The notes: a model not told the origin generated them from the letters alone. Shown: positions 1-11,046, counted from the stretch's first letter. The stretch is 64,000 nucleotides of DNA from Cryptomeria japonica (GCF_030272615.1 NC_081405.1:603928677-603992676), one strand, 5' to 3'. Translations and numbers: made by a program.

Positions 1-1590
1 GCCAAATCGCCCAAGTGCTCAAATTGCTCAAAGTTGTCAATATTCGGCATCGCGTTTCTCCGTGCCCGTTAATCATAAGAACTATCTGTCTGATCTTGCG
101 GGGTTGTGTTATGGCACTCTAAAAAAGCCTCTCTTGGTTTGGGTAGACTTGGATCCACTTGCTCGTGGCGACTCTTTCTTGGTTGCGACAAAAAGCGTCA
201 GATGAGTTCAATGAAAAGTTGCACAATGCCCCATCTTTCAATCCGCTCGTCGCGGCACCAAACTATTAGCTCGTACGCGTCGGGGTGGCCGGGTTTACGC
301 TAGGAATGCCTTCTTTTTTCTCTCCAACTCGCCCGATCGTTGCGGGCCACACCCTAGCAACCAAATCGCCCAAGTGCTCAAATTGCTCAAAGTTGTCAAT
401 ATTCGGCATTGCGTTTCTCCGTGCCTGTTAATCATAAGAATGATCCATCTAATCCTACGGGGTCATGTTATGGCACTCTAAAAAAGCCTCTCTCGGTTTG
501 GGTAGACTCAGATCTAGTTGCTCGTGGTGACTCTTTCTTGGTTGCGACAAAAAGCGTTAGATGAGTTCAATGAAAAGTTGCACAATGCCCCATCTTTCAA
601 TCCACTCGTCGCAGCACCGAACCGTCAGCTCGTATGCGTCGGGGTGGTTGGGTTTACGCTAGGAATGCCTTCTTTTTGCTCTCCAACTCGCCCGATCGTT
701 GCGGGCCACACCCTAGCAGCCAAATCGCCCAAGTGCTCAAATTGCTCAAAGTTGTCAATATTCGGCATCACGTTTCTCCATGCCTGTTAATCATAAGAAC
801 AATCCGTCTAATCCTGTAGGGTCGTGTTATGGCACTCTAAAAAATCCTCTCTCGGTTTCGGTAGACTCAGATTCAGTTGCTTGTGGTGACTCTTTCTCGA
901 TTGCGACAAAAAATGTCAGATGAGTTCAATGAAAAGTTGCACAATGCCCCATCTTTCAATCCGCTCGTCGCGACACCGAACTCTCAGCTCGTACGTGTCG
1001 GGGTGGATGGGTTTACGCTAGGAATGCCTTCTTTTTTATCTCCAACTCGCCCAATCATTGCGGGCCACACCCTAGCAGCCAAATCGCCCAAGTGCTCAAA
1101 TTGCTCAAAGTTGTCAATATTCGGCATTGCGTTTCTTCGTGCTTGTTAATCATAAGAATGATCTATCTGATCTTGCGGGGTCGTGTTATGGCACTCTAAA
1201 AAATCCTCTCTCGGTTTTAGCAGACTCGGATCCAGTTTCTCATGGTGACTCTTTCTCAGTTGCGACAAAAAGCGTCAGATGAGTTCAATGAAAAGTTGCA
1301 CAACGCCCCATCTTTCAATCCGCTCGTCGTGGCACCGAACCGTCAGCTCGTACGCATCGGGGTGGTCGGGTTTACGCTAGGAATGCCTTCTTTTTTCTCT
1401 CCAACTCACCCGATCGTTGCGGGCCACTCCTTAGCAGCCAAATCACCTAAGTGCTCAAATTGCTCAAAGTTGTCAATATTCGGCATCGCGTTTCTCCGTG
1501 CCTGTTAATCATAAGAATGATCCATCTGATCCTGCGGGGTCATGTTGCGGCACCAAACCGCCAGCTCGTACGCATCGGGGTGGCTTGTGT
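1..1590. repeat. 359-bp tandem satellite array, about 4.4 units
   Basis: The anchor word CCAAATCGCCCAAG or its variant recurs at 2, 361, 720, 1079 and 1438, an exact 359-bp period. Units differ by scattered substitutions but essentially no indels. The array is visibly more GC- and CpG-rich than the rest of the window. Three consecutive units keep the same ~90-codon open frame on the plus strand (518-790, 877-1149, 1242-1508), while the first unit has a stop in it; this looks like unit conservation rather than a proven gene. The left end continues outside the window. The right end is a damaged unit that stops at about 1590. I do not recognise the family. Confidence 0.95.
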
Positions 1591-1753
1591 CTTGGATTAC
1601 AAACACATATTTAGGTTCAAAGCTTAAGTAATAATAAACTTTGTGCAATTATTCATCTAATCATTTGTATTTCAATTATGGATAACCATGATAAATGATT
1701 TGCATTAACCAAAAATCTACAAATCCATGCAACATTGTATACCATTAAAACTA

Positions 1754-2086
1754 ACAAATATATCCAATACAAACAAATAGGCTTGCCAAAAGCCATATGG
1801 ACTTAGAATTTCACATATTCATAAAACAAAACATATGTTCAAAATTGCTATAAAGGCATACAACATGATATCCAATAAAGTCAAATAGGGGCTTGCCAAA
1901 AGCCATATGGACATAGAATGTCACATATTTGTAATACAAAACATATGTTCAAATTTTCCATATAGGCATACAACATGGTATCCAATAAAGTCAAATAGGA
2001 GCTTGCCAAAAGCCATATGGCGATAGAATGTCACATATTCGTAATACAAAACATATGTTCAAAATTGCCATATAGGCATACAACAT
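1754..2086. repeat. 110-bp tandem repeat, three copies
   Basis: The 20-mer GCTTGCCAAAAGCCATATGG begins at 1781, 1891 and 2001, a constant 110-bp spacing. Flanking words such as ACAAAACATATGTTC and GGCATACAACAT recur in register. It lies between the satellite and the 3' end of the minus-strand multi-exon gene. The 1591-1753 spacer shows nothing else recognisable. Confidence 0.93.
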
Positions 2087-2146
2087 AAGACCCTATTTCA
2101 TTCATTTCCCTCTAGGGGAAGGAAACAGATCACAATATATCTTTGC

Positions 2147-4155
2147 CTATCGAGGGGATGGAGATGTATATGATGCAGGTGTCTTTTGAGTATGTCCACT
2201 CGACCTCCTCTCTAGACTTTTTTGTAACTCCACCTGATACAATGAAAAGAATGATGTTAGCATATACAAAAATTGAATTTTAGAATGACATATAATAGAA
2301 TAGTCACTTACCGCATACAAATAATCATGATGTTCATCCACAACAGGTGCACGTTCATGATCTGGAGTGACAAGCCCCTCCTATAAGCATCACAATATAA
2401 ATTAAACTAAATACAAGTGTTGTTAAAATTTTCAATAACATATTATTAAGATAACAAATGTAATGCTAAATTTACTAAATTTACAAATATGTCTCATACT
2501 TCTGTTAAAGCAGATGAACTTGCTACTACTGCAGCAACACCACACTCCATTGACGTGCGGACAACAGGAGGAGTCTCTGAATTCAACATCTGAAAATTAA
2601 ACAAAGTATATTGATTAATCGCCAAAACTATCTATATTATTTAATAACAACATTAATGATAAATTGTTTACCTGGGTGAAAGATTGTCGATGAAATACAC
2701 TACGAGGTGTTGATGTTGAAGCTCTAGCATCAAACTATTTGACATCTAAAATGAGTAATTAGAAAATCATTCACATAAGGTTCAACTATCTACATATAAT
2801 AATTATATTTTTTCACTCGTTGTATACCTGTGGAGTCGACGAAGTAGTGGAAAAGGGTGTTGCAGGATTGTTGCTAGTATTGTGAACACTTTGACCCTGA
2901 TTTTTTATCATAATAATTTACTAATTTAGATATATTCTCAAATTTACATATAAGATTTAATAAAAAGAATGAAAAGAACTTGTAATGAAATTCACCTGGG
3001 TATCAATGCCAAATGTTTCGTTCAACAAGGATTCTGTCATGACAATGTTCTTTGTAGCAAACTCCGCTCGTGCACGTGCATTCTTAGAACTATTAGGATC
3101 ATAAGTGCAAAGAGAACCACAAGATCGACAAAAATGAGCCTGGAACTCGATTCCTAGAAGAATAAACATCATCACTCGCATCACCCTCTATTAGAGGACT
3201 AGCATACTGTATAAGGGTCTGAGTGAGTGAGCTAATCGAGTCTAGAGTTTCGACCTCAATACTCTCCTTCACAATGGAAGGAATAATAACATGCTCCACC
3301 ATAGGTCTGGCCAAGGGTCTTGGTGGGAGATTTGGATCATGCTGTGCACCCTCTCTATCATGCGAGGAACCCCCACCTCTACCTTGGAAATCTAGAAAAT
3401 CAAAATAGATTGGGATCTCATTAAGGACAAACTCACAGTACAGTTTTCTCAAAAAGTATTGGGGTACCTCATGATTATTGAATGGGGGCTGATCAAATAC
3501 CATCCACCACCTATCCCAAAAATTGTTCTTAATCCCTTCATGATGACACCAATGAATAGGGAATCTCCTACATCCAGGGTGTAAAGGTTGATTCGTTCGG
3601 GGGTCCGTAATAAGAGCACACAAGTCAAATTTATTAAATTTCTTTTTCTTCACTGCCGTATATGATAATTTGTCAGCATAAAATTGCTTTTGTTCTTCCT
3701 TCTTACGGGACCAAAAATTTATTTTCCCACTCAAAGATTGTATGTGAGATATAATAGATTGCAAAGAACTGGCAAGGTTTGTCCTATGGGAGTTTGTTCC
3801 AGTGGGATCTTTTAGCCTTGTGATTAAACCTTCAAGCTCTTTTTGGCTATTTTCTATTTGACCTAATAGGTTTTCTTATGTACCTATGGGGTGTCTAGGG
3901 ATTTTAGGAGGTTCTTGATGTGCTTCTTCTTCAATATGGTCTTCATGAGGAGCTGATTGATGTGCTTCTTCTTCAATATGGTCTTCATGAGGAGGTGATT
4001 GAGTGTTTCCAACATTTTCTTGTCTAATCTCATTTCCTGATAATGAAAATAAATTTAAATCAATAAACCTAGTTTAATCTTCAAATTAATAAAAAAATAA
4101 CAATAAGAAAATAAAAATACATACCTCTTCGAGCTCTTCGATGGTGTGGTGGCAT
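2147..4155 (-). pseudogene. Seven-exon gene of unknown function, lightly damaged
   Basis: Reading the minus strand, ATG at 4155 opens exon 1 (4155-4125). Then come exon 2 (4036-2996), exon 3 (2896-2828), exon 4 (2734-2672), exon 5 (2589-2500), exon 6 (2380-2312) and exon 7 (2233-2147), which ends in TAG. All six introns (78-119 bp) have GT donors and AG acceptors. Exons 3-7 are multiples of three (69, 63, 90, 69, 87 nt) joined in phase 0. The predicted ~483-residue product starts with a basic stretch. It then has a duplicated acidic His/Glu-rich 14-mer, a Lys-rich segment, a Trp/Phe/Pro-rich core (around NNFWDRWWMVF), a CRSCGSLC Cys cluster, and Ser/Thr/Pro-rich short exons. Damage is one in-frame TAA (3876-3878) and a one-base frame change near 3150; the exon sum is 3n+1, as one inserted base predicts. 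I do not recognise the family. It could be a host gene or a DNA-transposon accessory gene. Confidence 0.7.
3916..3999 (-). repeat. 42-bp in-frame duplication inside exon 2
   Basis: A 42-bp unit is repeated directly (starts 3916 and 3958). On the minus strand it encodes the same 14-residue His/Glu-rich unit twice, reading PHEDHIEEEAHQ with small changes. The length keeps the reading frame. Confidence 0.85.
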
Positions 4156-4298
4156 TTTGATGAGAGATGGACAACTTAGTGCCCAATTTGAAGCTTTTAC
4201 AAAGGGCAAGCCCAAGAAAATAGCACCCAAAAATGCCAAAACGCAGGTTTGGAATGCAGAAATGCAGAGCAAGGTTTTTTTGAGGTTTACAATGCACA

Positions 4299-4346
4299 TA
4301 AGGCGTGCACACTATAGGGCGCACGCCCTATAGTGCATGCGCCTTA
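4299..4346. repeat. 23-bp near-perfect inverted repeat (hairpin)
   Basis: The arms at 4299-4321 and 4324-4346 pair at 19 of 23 positions around a 2-bp loop. The four mismatches cluster in the middle of the arms and the loop-proximal part (ACTATAGGGCG/CGCCCTATAGT) is perfect. It lies about 145 bp upstream of the start codon of the minus-strand seven-exon gene, so it could be a promoter element or the end of a small mobile element. No flanking target duplication was found. Confidence 0.75.
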
Positions 4347-5063
4347 TTCGCTTTTTAATTTTTTTTTGAAGTGTGGCACCTTTTTGGTACCACAACTTCG
4401 TGCATATACCCTGGTTGTGTTTTCAATGTGTATTCGTGTGTTTTGGATGGGTCCCGAATATGGAGTAAAAGAGAAGGGTGACTGCCGGTAGTCAGCCCTA
4501 AAAGATCTTTGGCCAAAGTTCTATTGATCTCTTAGTATATGCTTGCTAAGTGGATCATTTTTACTTCACTCTCTTCCATATCTTAGTGTCGATACAATAG
4601 CATCATAGATTGTAGATACACCAAGTTGCACTAGATTCCATTCACTTCTAGTTTCGAGTCGCTAGAATTCTTCATGCAGGGTCGATGGTTCTTCGTGTTA
4701 GGAAGAACTCTGAGGAAGCATAAATGCTTCGCGGTTGGGCAGTAAAGCACTCCGATAGTGTTCTCGCCTGTGATGTAAGCATGGAAGATAGATGCCGGGA
4801 GTCCTTGTCAGAATTGTATTCAACTTTGTTTTATATAATTTATTGTATTTGACTTTATGGTCTTTTGTAGCATAAATAATTTTCATTATGTTTAGCCAAT
4901 CTATTGGCTTATGTAATCAAACATTGTGTTGAGTTGTAACATTATGTAACTACATTTGGTATATTGAGCATAATGGATTATTCAATAAAGTGAATTCTTA
5001 ATTATGTGTAAAATTGTTGTAATTATTCAAATCAATATTTTGATAATATGGAGGTCTTTATAA
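4347..5063. other. No gene recognised
   Basis: Low-coding AT-rich DNA between the seven-exon gene and the truncated pol-less retroelement. I compared it by eye with the right LTR at 15578-16746 and found no matching left LTR. The only structure noticed is a short palindrome around GACTGCCGGTAGTC near 4490. Confidence 0.6.
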
Positions 5064-5477
5064 AGACAACCTAATGCCTATAAATTCAATGGTTGATGTT
5101 TTACTTGCAATAATTTTGGTCACAAGTCAAATATGTGTAGAGCAGTAATGAACAATTTTCAGAACAAGAGATATTATGCTTGTGGGATGTTTGGACATAT
5201 CTCTAACCAATGCAGGATGAGACCCAATCAGATGAATTTTAGACCTTTGCAGAGAAATGTTATTTGCCATGCATGCGACAAGACTGGTCACATTGCCAAA
5301 TACTGCAGAAGCAAGAATAATGGTCCGGAAAACAAAGGCAAATCAGATGAGAAAGGCAAAGTAAAAGTAGAAGAAATTAGAGATCAACATAAGAAGATGT
5401 GGGTTAAGAAAGAAGATTCCAATATTTTGAATGGATCCACACCTCCATCCAGTGATGGAACCTCATTCGGTAACTAG
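5064..5477 (+). pseudogene. Gag remnant with three CCHC zinc knuckles
   Basis: The frame reads through three retroviral-type zinc knuckles (C-x2-C-x4-H-x4-C), which in gag proteins bind genomic RNA in the particle. They are CFTCNNFGHKSNMC (5097-5138), YYACGMFGHISNQC and CHACDKTGHIAKYC. The second has Tyr where the first Cys should be. Upstream the frame meets TGA at 5094 and TAA at 5061, so the capsid-like part is lost. After the third knuckle comes a Lys/Glu-rich tail and TAG at 5475-5477. Three knuckles differ from the single knuckle of the copia gags in this window and fit gag-only plant LTR elements. Confidence 0.75.
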
Positions 5478-5882
5478 GGCTTTTTGGCTTAGGGGGAGTT
5501 TTTCATGCAGATTCATAGAATCCCCTCTTCGGAGATCTATAACCAATTCCGGAAGGTTGCAGAAAGTTTAAATCATGTATGCAGATGTTATCCGGAAGAT
5601 TGGATGAAGATTTGAGGCTCAAGCAAGTGATTTCATCAATATCATGGTAACCGGTTGAAGCATTTATTACAACGCAGAATTAGTTTTTTAAGAGGTTAAA
5701 AGGGGACTCCAAAAGTTCATTTTTCACATTGCGACCAAGAGAATAGAGCAGTATAGCGAAGTGAAGTGATTTGGCGATCTAAACCAAGCCTACAACGATC
5801 CAAAGGCGAATTCTTCCACTCGATTATGAATTAAGGTATTTATCTATTTTGCAAAGCTATCAATTTTAAACCCTAGATTCAA
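5478..5882 (+). other. Spacer between gag remnant and long ORF
   Basis: 405 bp without a convincing frame. It starts with a purine run (CTTAGGGGGAG, near 5490) like the polypurine blocks seen elsewhere and ends with AAACCCTAGATTCAA just before the ATG at 5883, like a plant 5' leader. Confidence 0.5.
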
Positions 5883-7204
5883 ATGGCATCGATATCTGGA
5901 ATTGCTATCCCATTGGTTGTTGAGATTAATGATAGAGCTAGATTTGTTTTCAAGAAACACCTTTTCAAGTCTGTCGAAGATGATCCGGAAGGAGCATTTT
6001 CTTCGATACCCTATGACATCCTTCACAATGAGGATATTAGGGCATACATCCATTATCATCTTGAGGATCTTGGCAATGCTGATATGCTGACCTTATATAA
6101 CAAACATTTGACGGACAATTTAGGAAACCTCAAACCAGAATATAAGGTTCTTCAGGACAAGGATTTTTCACAGTTCGTCAATTTTCTATTGTTCGATTAA
6201 GCAAAGTGGATCTGGTATATCCTTAGTTGAGTCCATGATGAGTTCATATGATTTGATAGGCCTCATAAGATCACTAAACATGCAATTCTTGCTGTGACAT
6301 GCCTCAGTGAAATCGGTAAAGTACCTGGCCTAAGAAAGGTATCAAATAACATTGTGATAGCCACTACCAGTTCCAAGTTCGACAATAGAGCAATGACTAT
6401 CAACGACATTTTGGAGCATGATGTAAGGTTTGCATTGATGGTGGTTGGTTACAAAGTCTATCAATCAAGTAGACAAAACTCCATCTCTGGAACTGCCATA
6501 TATACAACATATCAAATGCTCAAGGATGACACAAGGTATGATCTGTGTATAGTCCTCTTGAATGAACTGATGAGTAATTTGAAAAAAATTAAGCAAGATA
6601 AGAAGCACACCTTTAAGTATGGATCTCTTCTTATTTTCTTGGCCTTATATTTCTTGAATGACATACTCAGTGTAAAAGGAAACATCCAATGGGCCTATGA
6701 TAGACCGGTGGCAATGCAAATCAAGGAGGGATTGTGAGGAATAGGAGATACCACAATGAGAATATCCACATTATGGGGCTATTTTAAAACCTTTCAAGCC
6801 TCCATGAAGGGTAGAGAAAGAATCCCTAAGGAGATTGTGGAGAAATATGAGCAAAGAATTTGTTTCATGATTGATAAAGATCAATGTTTAATGGAGCCGT
6901 TGAGCCAAGGACAGTATGGATTCTTCTGATGGGCTATGAAGTTGTTGTAGTCACCCTTGATGTATATGCTCAACATTTGTTGAGCTAGCCGGTTGATGAA
7001 AAATAAGTAAGATTTGGTACTTTCAAGGAGGACTTAAGCTTACATCAGAAGTTCTCCAAACCAACCCAAAATAGGAAGATTTGGAAGGAAGTAGAGGTGG
7101 TGGTAGAAAAGATGGGAATGACTAAGGAAGCCGTGGAGAGGGCTAGAGCTCAAAACATTCTGAGAGAAGAGGATGTCATCAAGCCGCAATCTAAATTGGC
7201 ATCC
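5883..7204 (+). pseudogene. N-terminal half of the non-canonical element ORF
   Basis: ATG at 5883 opens a frame of 105 codons. After two further stops the same frame resumes at 6294 for another 147 codons. Later pieces (for example TTMRISTLWGYF and IPKEIVEKYEQRICFM near 6750-6880) need small frame changes. The product is alpha-helical-looking, with a segment near 6400-6660 (ILEHDVRFALMVVGYKVYQ ... LIFLALYFLN) that loosely recalls the plant transposon protein and envelope-like ORFs found in Athila and Sirevirus elements; that comparison is from memory. The frame runs into the target site at 7200-7204 and continues in phase at 13403 once the gypsy element is removed. It lies downstream of gag and upstream of the polypurine tract, where Sireviruses place their extra ORF. 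Function unknown. Confidence 0.7.
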
Positions 7205-7999
7205 TGAAGCAGTCATCAGTGAGGAGGGAGTACCTCAAAGAGATCAATCTGGACTGGCCAGCAAGAGTAAACACAACAGAAACACAAAGATATGATGGAG
7301 GCAATGCAAAATAGATTGATTAATTGCATGAAATTTGATTACATCCAACCGGTTACAATCAGGTTACAACATATCGACACTCTGGTTTGGCAGAATAGGT
7401 CATAACTGGGACCTCGAATCGAAAGATCTATCTTCTATGCACAGTCTAGCGATCTAATTCTTTGATTGATTTCATTTTAAAGCATAATTACAAATATATA
7501 TATCAATCCAGAGGATCCAGTAGACCCAATAGGGATCAAAACCCAAAGAATAAGACCTAACATGAAAATAACAAGGTCAGCCTCCGCCAAGAGATTCCTC
7601 CAAAAAATCCAAAGGATGAAATGTAGATCATGGGAAAAGGTCAACCACAGGCCAATGAACATCGAGATCAACGTCTAAGGCTCTGCAAGATTCAGAATGG
7701 GTTCCAGTAGATCATCAAAATAGGTCTTAGGCAACTGGTAACAAAGGAACAACCGGTAACAAGAAACTGTCATGGAAACTGGTAGCGATATCTTGTCGGA
7801 AAGTGATCCAAATGCGATGCGATCTGAAAGCAAGAAAGATGATCAAGTCTTCAAGTAGAATCCAACTCCACAAGATCCGGTGAGCCAAAACCGAGACACA
7901 TAGAAAGGAAAATTGAAACTGCAAACAAAAAACAAAACATAAAGGAAAATATTTTTGGTTGATGCAAGATCGCTATGAATTGGGGATGCTCCTACATCA
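7205..7999 (-). repeat. Ty3/gypsy 3' LTR
   Basis: 795 bp, colinear with 12624-13397 and diverged mainly by substitutions and a few short indels (774 bp in the partner). Its outer edge meets CATCC. Confidence 0.95.
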
Positions 8000-8035
8000 G
8001 ACATCTGAGGTTAATGAAAAAGTGAGCCTCTCACT

Positions 8036-8441
8036 TTGCAGGGTTCAGCGGGAAACCAAGGTGGTCTACCTCTTCCTAAGAAATCCAAGATGAATCCTCA
8101 ACTGGTATGTCCTTCCACTTTACAAGATATTCCTTATACTCATTGCTCTAGGTACTACACCCAATCCTATTCTCCAAAATCTCTTCAATCTGATCCGGTT
8201 CCTTCTGGGGCAATTGGTTCTCCAAGTCTGTAACACTGTCCTCAATTAATTCTGGTTCATGGTACTCATGAAGATCTGCAATGTTGAATATAGGTGAAAT
8301 ACTTAGACTATCCGGTAGCTCCACTTCATATGCATTTCTAGAACTGAACTTCCTCAAAATCTTACAGGGTCCAAACTTCTTCATCTGCAACTTATTATAA
8401 GTTCCAACCGGGAATCTCTGTTTTCTCAGATATACCATCAC
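8036..8441 (-). pseudogene. Integrase C-terminal GPY-like part and chromodomain
   Basis: The minus-strand frame first gives the SH3-like integrase tail ([12 protein letters not shown] ... AYEVELP ... HEYH). An acidic linker follows, then the chromodomain signature NEYKEYLVKWKDIPVEDSSW with a stop just before it and another just after. In chromoviruses this domain is thought to steer integration to heterochromatin through histone-mark binding. The stops prevent a full fusion protein. Confidence 0.8.
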
Positions 8442-8468
8442 TTCATCGCCAACTTCAAATTCCTTATG

Positions 8469-9563
8469 TCACCTTTTCTCATTTGCCTTCTCCTTATATT
8501 TGTTGTTCATGTCTTCCAAATGCTGTTTAACTTGAATATGCAATGCTGCCATATGATCTACAAAATATTCTTCTTCTGAACTCTTCCGGTCTTCATTGCT
8601 AATGTCTCTCAATTCTACTATACCTCTAGGGTGCACTCTGGTAACAATCTCAAAAGGTGTTTTTTCGGTACTTCTATTCACTGAATTGTTGTAGGAAAAC
8701 TTTGCTTGTGCAAGGATTAAATCCCAACTTCCGGTTTTATCTCCCACTAAACATCTCAACAAATTTCCCAAACTTTGGTTAACAATTTCTGTTTGTCCAT
8801 CAGTTTGTGGATGAAAAGTAGAATTGAACTTGAAATCTGTCTTCATCTTCTTCCAAAGTGTTCTCCAAAAATAGCCAATAAACTTAGTGTCTCTATTTGA
8901 AACTATGCTCTTAAGTAATCCATGCAATCTCACCACTTCCTTGAAAAATAGGTCTGCTACATGCAATGCATCTGATGTCTTCTTGCAAGGTATGAAATGA
9001 GCCATCTTTGAAAATCTATCCACTACCAAAAATATAGAATCATTCCCTCTTGGTGTCTTAGGCAATCCAAGTACAAAATCCATGCTTATATCCTCCCAAG
9101 GCCTTACCGGTATTGTCAAAGGTTTATACAATCCCACATTCTGACTACTACCTTTTGCAACTTGACAAACTCTACAACTCTGCATATATCTCTTATCATC
9201 CTTATGAATCTGGGGCTAAAAGTACTACTCACTCACCAATGCAACTGTTTTGTCAATGCCAAAATGTTCGGCTACACTGTGTTTCTCTTTTATTAGGTTC
9301 TCTCTCATGGAACTAGGTATGCACAACTGAACTCCCCTGAATAAAATCCCATCCTGAATGAAGTAATCCAACCATTTGCTTCTATCTATCATAACCGGTT
9401 CTCTACATCCTTTCCAAGGTTCTGCAAAATTCGGGTCTTCATCATACAAGGTCTTCAAATCTTCAAAACCTAATACTGTCACTCTCATCTCTGTCAGCAA
9501 ATTCCTTCTCCTACTCAATGTATCATCAACTTTGTTATATTGTCCACTTCTATGCTTCAACAC
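8469..9563 (-). pseudogene. Ty3/gypsy integrase
   Basis: Integrase inserts the cDNA copy into the host chromosome. The minus-strand frame contains the second half of the zinc-binding region (CRVCQVAKG). The catalytic triad follows in context: Asp in SMDFVLGLP, Asp in SNRDTKF and Glu in GQTEIVNQSL. The upstream part (9225-9563) encodes the RNase H/integrase joint and is separated by a frameshift and stop near 9190-9225. The catalytic residues survive; the reading frame does not. Confidence 0.88.
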
Positions 9564-9635
9564 AAAGGTTTAGCTTTGGAAGAATTCTACCCATCTCATA
9601 TGTCTTTGATTCAACTTACTCTGACTATTCAAATA

Positions 9636-9983
9636 CTACAAAGCTTGATGATCTGTATACAACACAAGCTCCTTAGGCAACAAGTAATGTCTCCATTTCT
9701 TCAAGGCTTGAGTTATGGTATAAAATTCCTGATCATACACTGAATATCTCCTCTGGGCATCATTCAATTTCTCACTGGAATAGGCTACTGCTCTCCCTTC
9801 TTGACTCAAGTCTTCTCCTATTGTTTTCCCACTTGCATCGCAATCCACTTGAAATACTTTATTGAAATCTGGTAAAGCTAACACAGGCTGCTTAGTCACT
9901 TTCTTCTTCAATAATTCAAAACTTTTGTTTGCTCCTGTGGTCCACTTGAATTCCTTCTGATCTCCTCTCATGGTCTCCGTCAT
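9636..9983 (-). pseudogene. Ty3/gypsy RNase H
   Basis: RNase H removes genomic RNA from the RNA-DNA hybrid. Visible acidic residues are Asp in VDCDASG, Glu in YDQEFYTI and Asp in LYTDHQAL, in the order typical of Ty3/gypsy. The frame is open for about 115 codons between stops and follows reverse transcriptase directly. Confidence 0.88.
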
Positions 9984-9995
9984 GGGGTTACAAAC

Positions 9996-11046
9996 TTAAC
10001 TAAAATTTCTAATAAACTTCTGGTAAAAACTAGCTAATCCATGAAATGATCTTACCTCTCCAATGCTTTCCGGTGTAGGCCACTCAACAATGGCTTTCAT
10101 TTTCTCGGGGTCCATCTTCAAACCATCCTCAGATATCACAAAGCCCAAATAGAGTAACTCATCCTTCATGAAAGTACATTTCTTGATATTGACCAACAAC
10201 ATTTATTCTCTCAACCTCTGAAAAACTTGTCTTAACTGCAACAAATGCCCCTCTTTTGTCTTACTGAAAATCAGAATGTCATCCAAATACACTAACAAAC
10301 TTACCCAAGAATTTATTCAATACCTCATTCACCAGCCTCATGAAAGTACTCGATGCATTAGTCAATCCAAAAAGCATCACCAACCATTCATATAGTCCTT
10401 CATTTGTCTTAAATGCTATCTTCCACTCATCACCTTCTCTGATCCTGATCTGATGATATCCACTCTTCAAATCTATCTTTGCAAAGTATTTTACTCCACT
10501 CAAACAACCCATTATGTCATCCATCCTAGGCAAAGGAAACCGGTATTTCACTGTGATCTTATTTATTGCTCTTGAATTGGTACACATCCTCCATTCCTAA
10601 TTCTTCTTAGGTGTTAATATTGCTGGTACCACACAAGGGCTCAGACTCTCCCTGATCAAACCTTTCTTCAACAACTCCTGCACTTGTCTATTTAGTTCTT
10701 CATTCTCTGCCGGTGTCAACCGGTGTGTAGCTTTGTTAGGCAAACTAGCTTTGGGAACCAAGTCCATGCAATGACTAATACTTCTTATAGGTTGAAATCC
10801 ATCAGGTACATTATCTGAAATGTTGTCCTCATATTCTGTCAGCAGGTCTCTTATCTCTTCCGGGTGTTCTCCTTCCAGTTCTAGTTTCTCAGTCTTCTTT
10901 GGAATCAAGGCAAAACAACAATTCTCATGTCTCAGTCCATCCATGAATTTCCTTCCATCTACTAAATGGACTCTAGCATTCGTACATACTTCTTTCTTCA
11001 AAGGTTCCTCCAAAGGTAAAAAGGTTTGCTTCATCCCATTGGCCAC
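9996..11046 (-). pseudogene. Ty3/gypsy reverse transcriptase
   Basis: Successive minus-strand blocks give the N-terminal fingers (GLIRESLSPC), the palm ([16 protein letters not shown], then [12 protein letters not shown]) and the connection (KKCTFMKDELLYLGFVIS). The active site is readable as YLDD near 10275-10310, but in a different frame from the preceding block, so a frameshift lies beside it. A stop also separates the block ending at 10597 from the next. It copies element RNA into DNA in active relatives. Confidence 0.9.

Noticed and set aside
106-1508. Satellite frames as real genes
   Set aside because: They recur with the 359-bp unit, lack upstream signals, and the first copy carries a stop.
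4299-4346. Small inverted-repeat transposon (MITE)
   Set aside because: The arms are only 2 bp apart and no flanking target duplication was found, so it was kept as a hairpin only.
4347-5063. Possible 5' LTR of non-autonomous element A
   Set aside because: No stretch resembles the 3' LTR at 15578-16746 and no primer site follows it.
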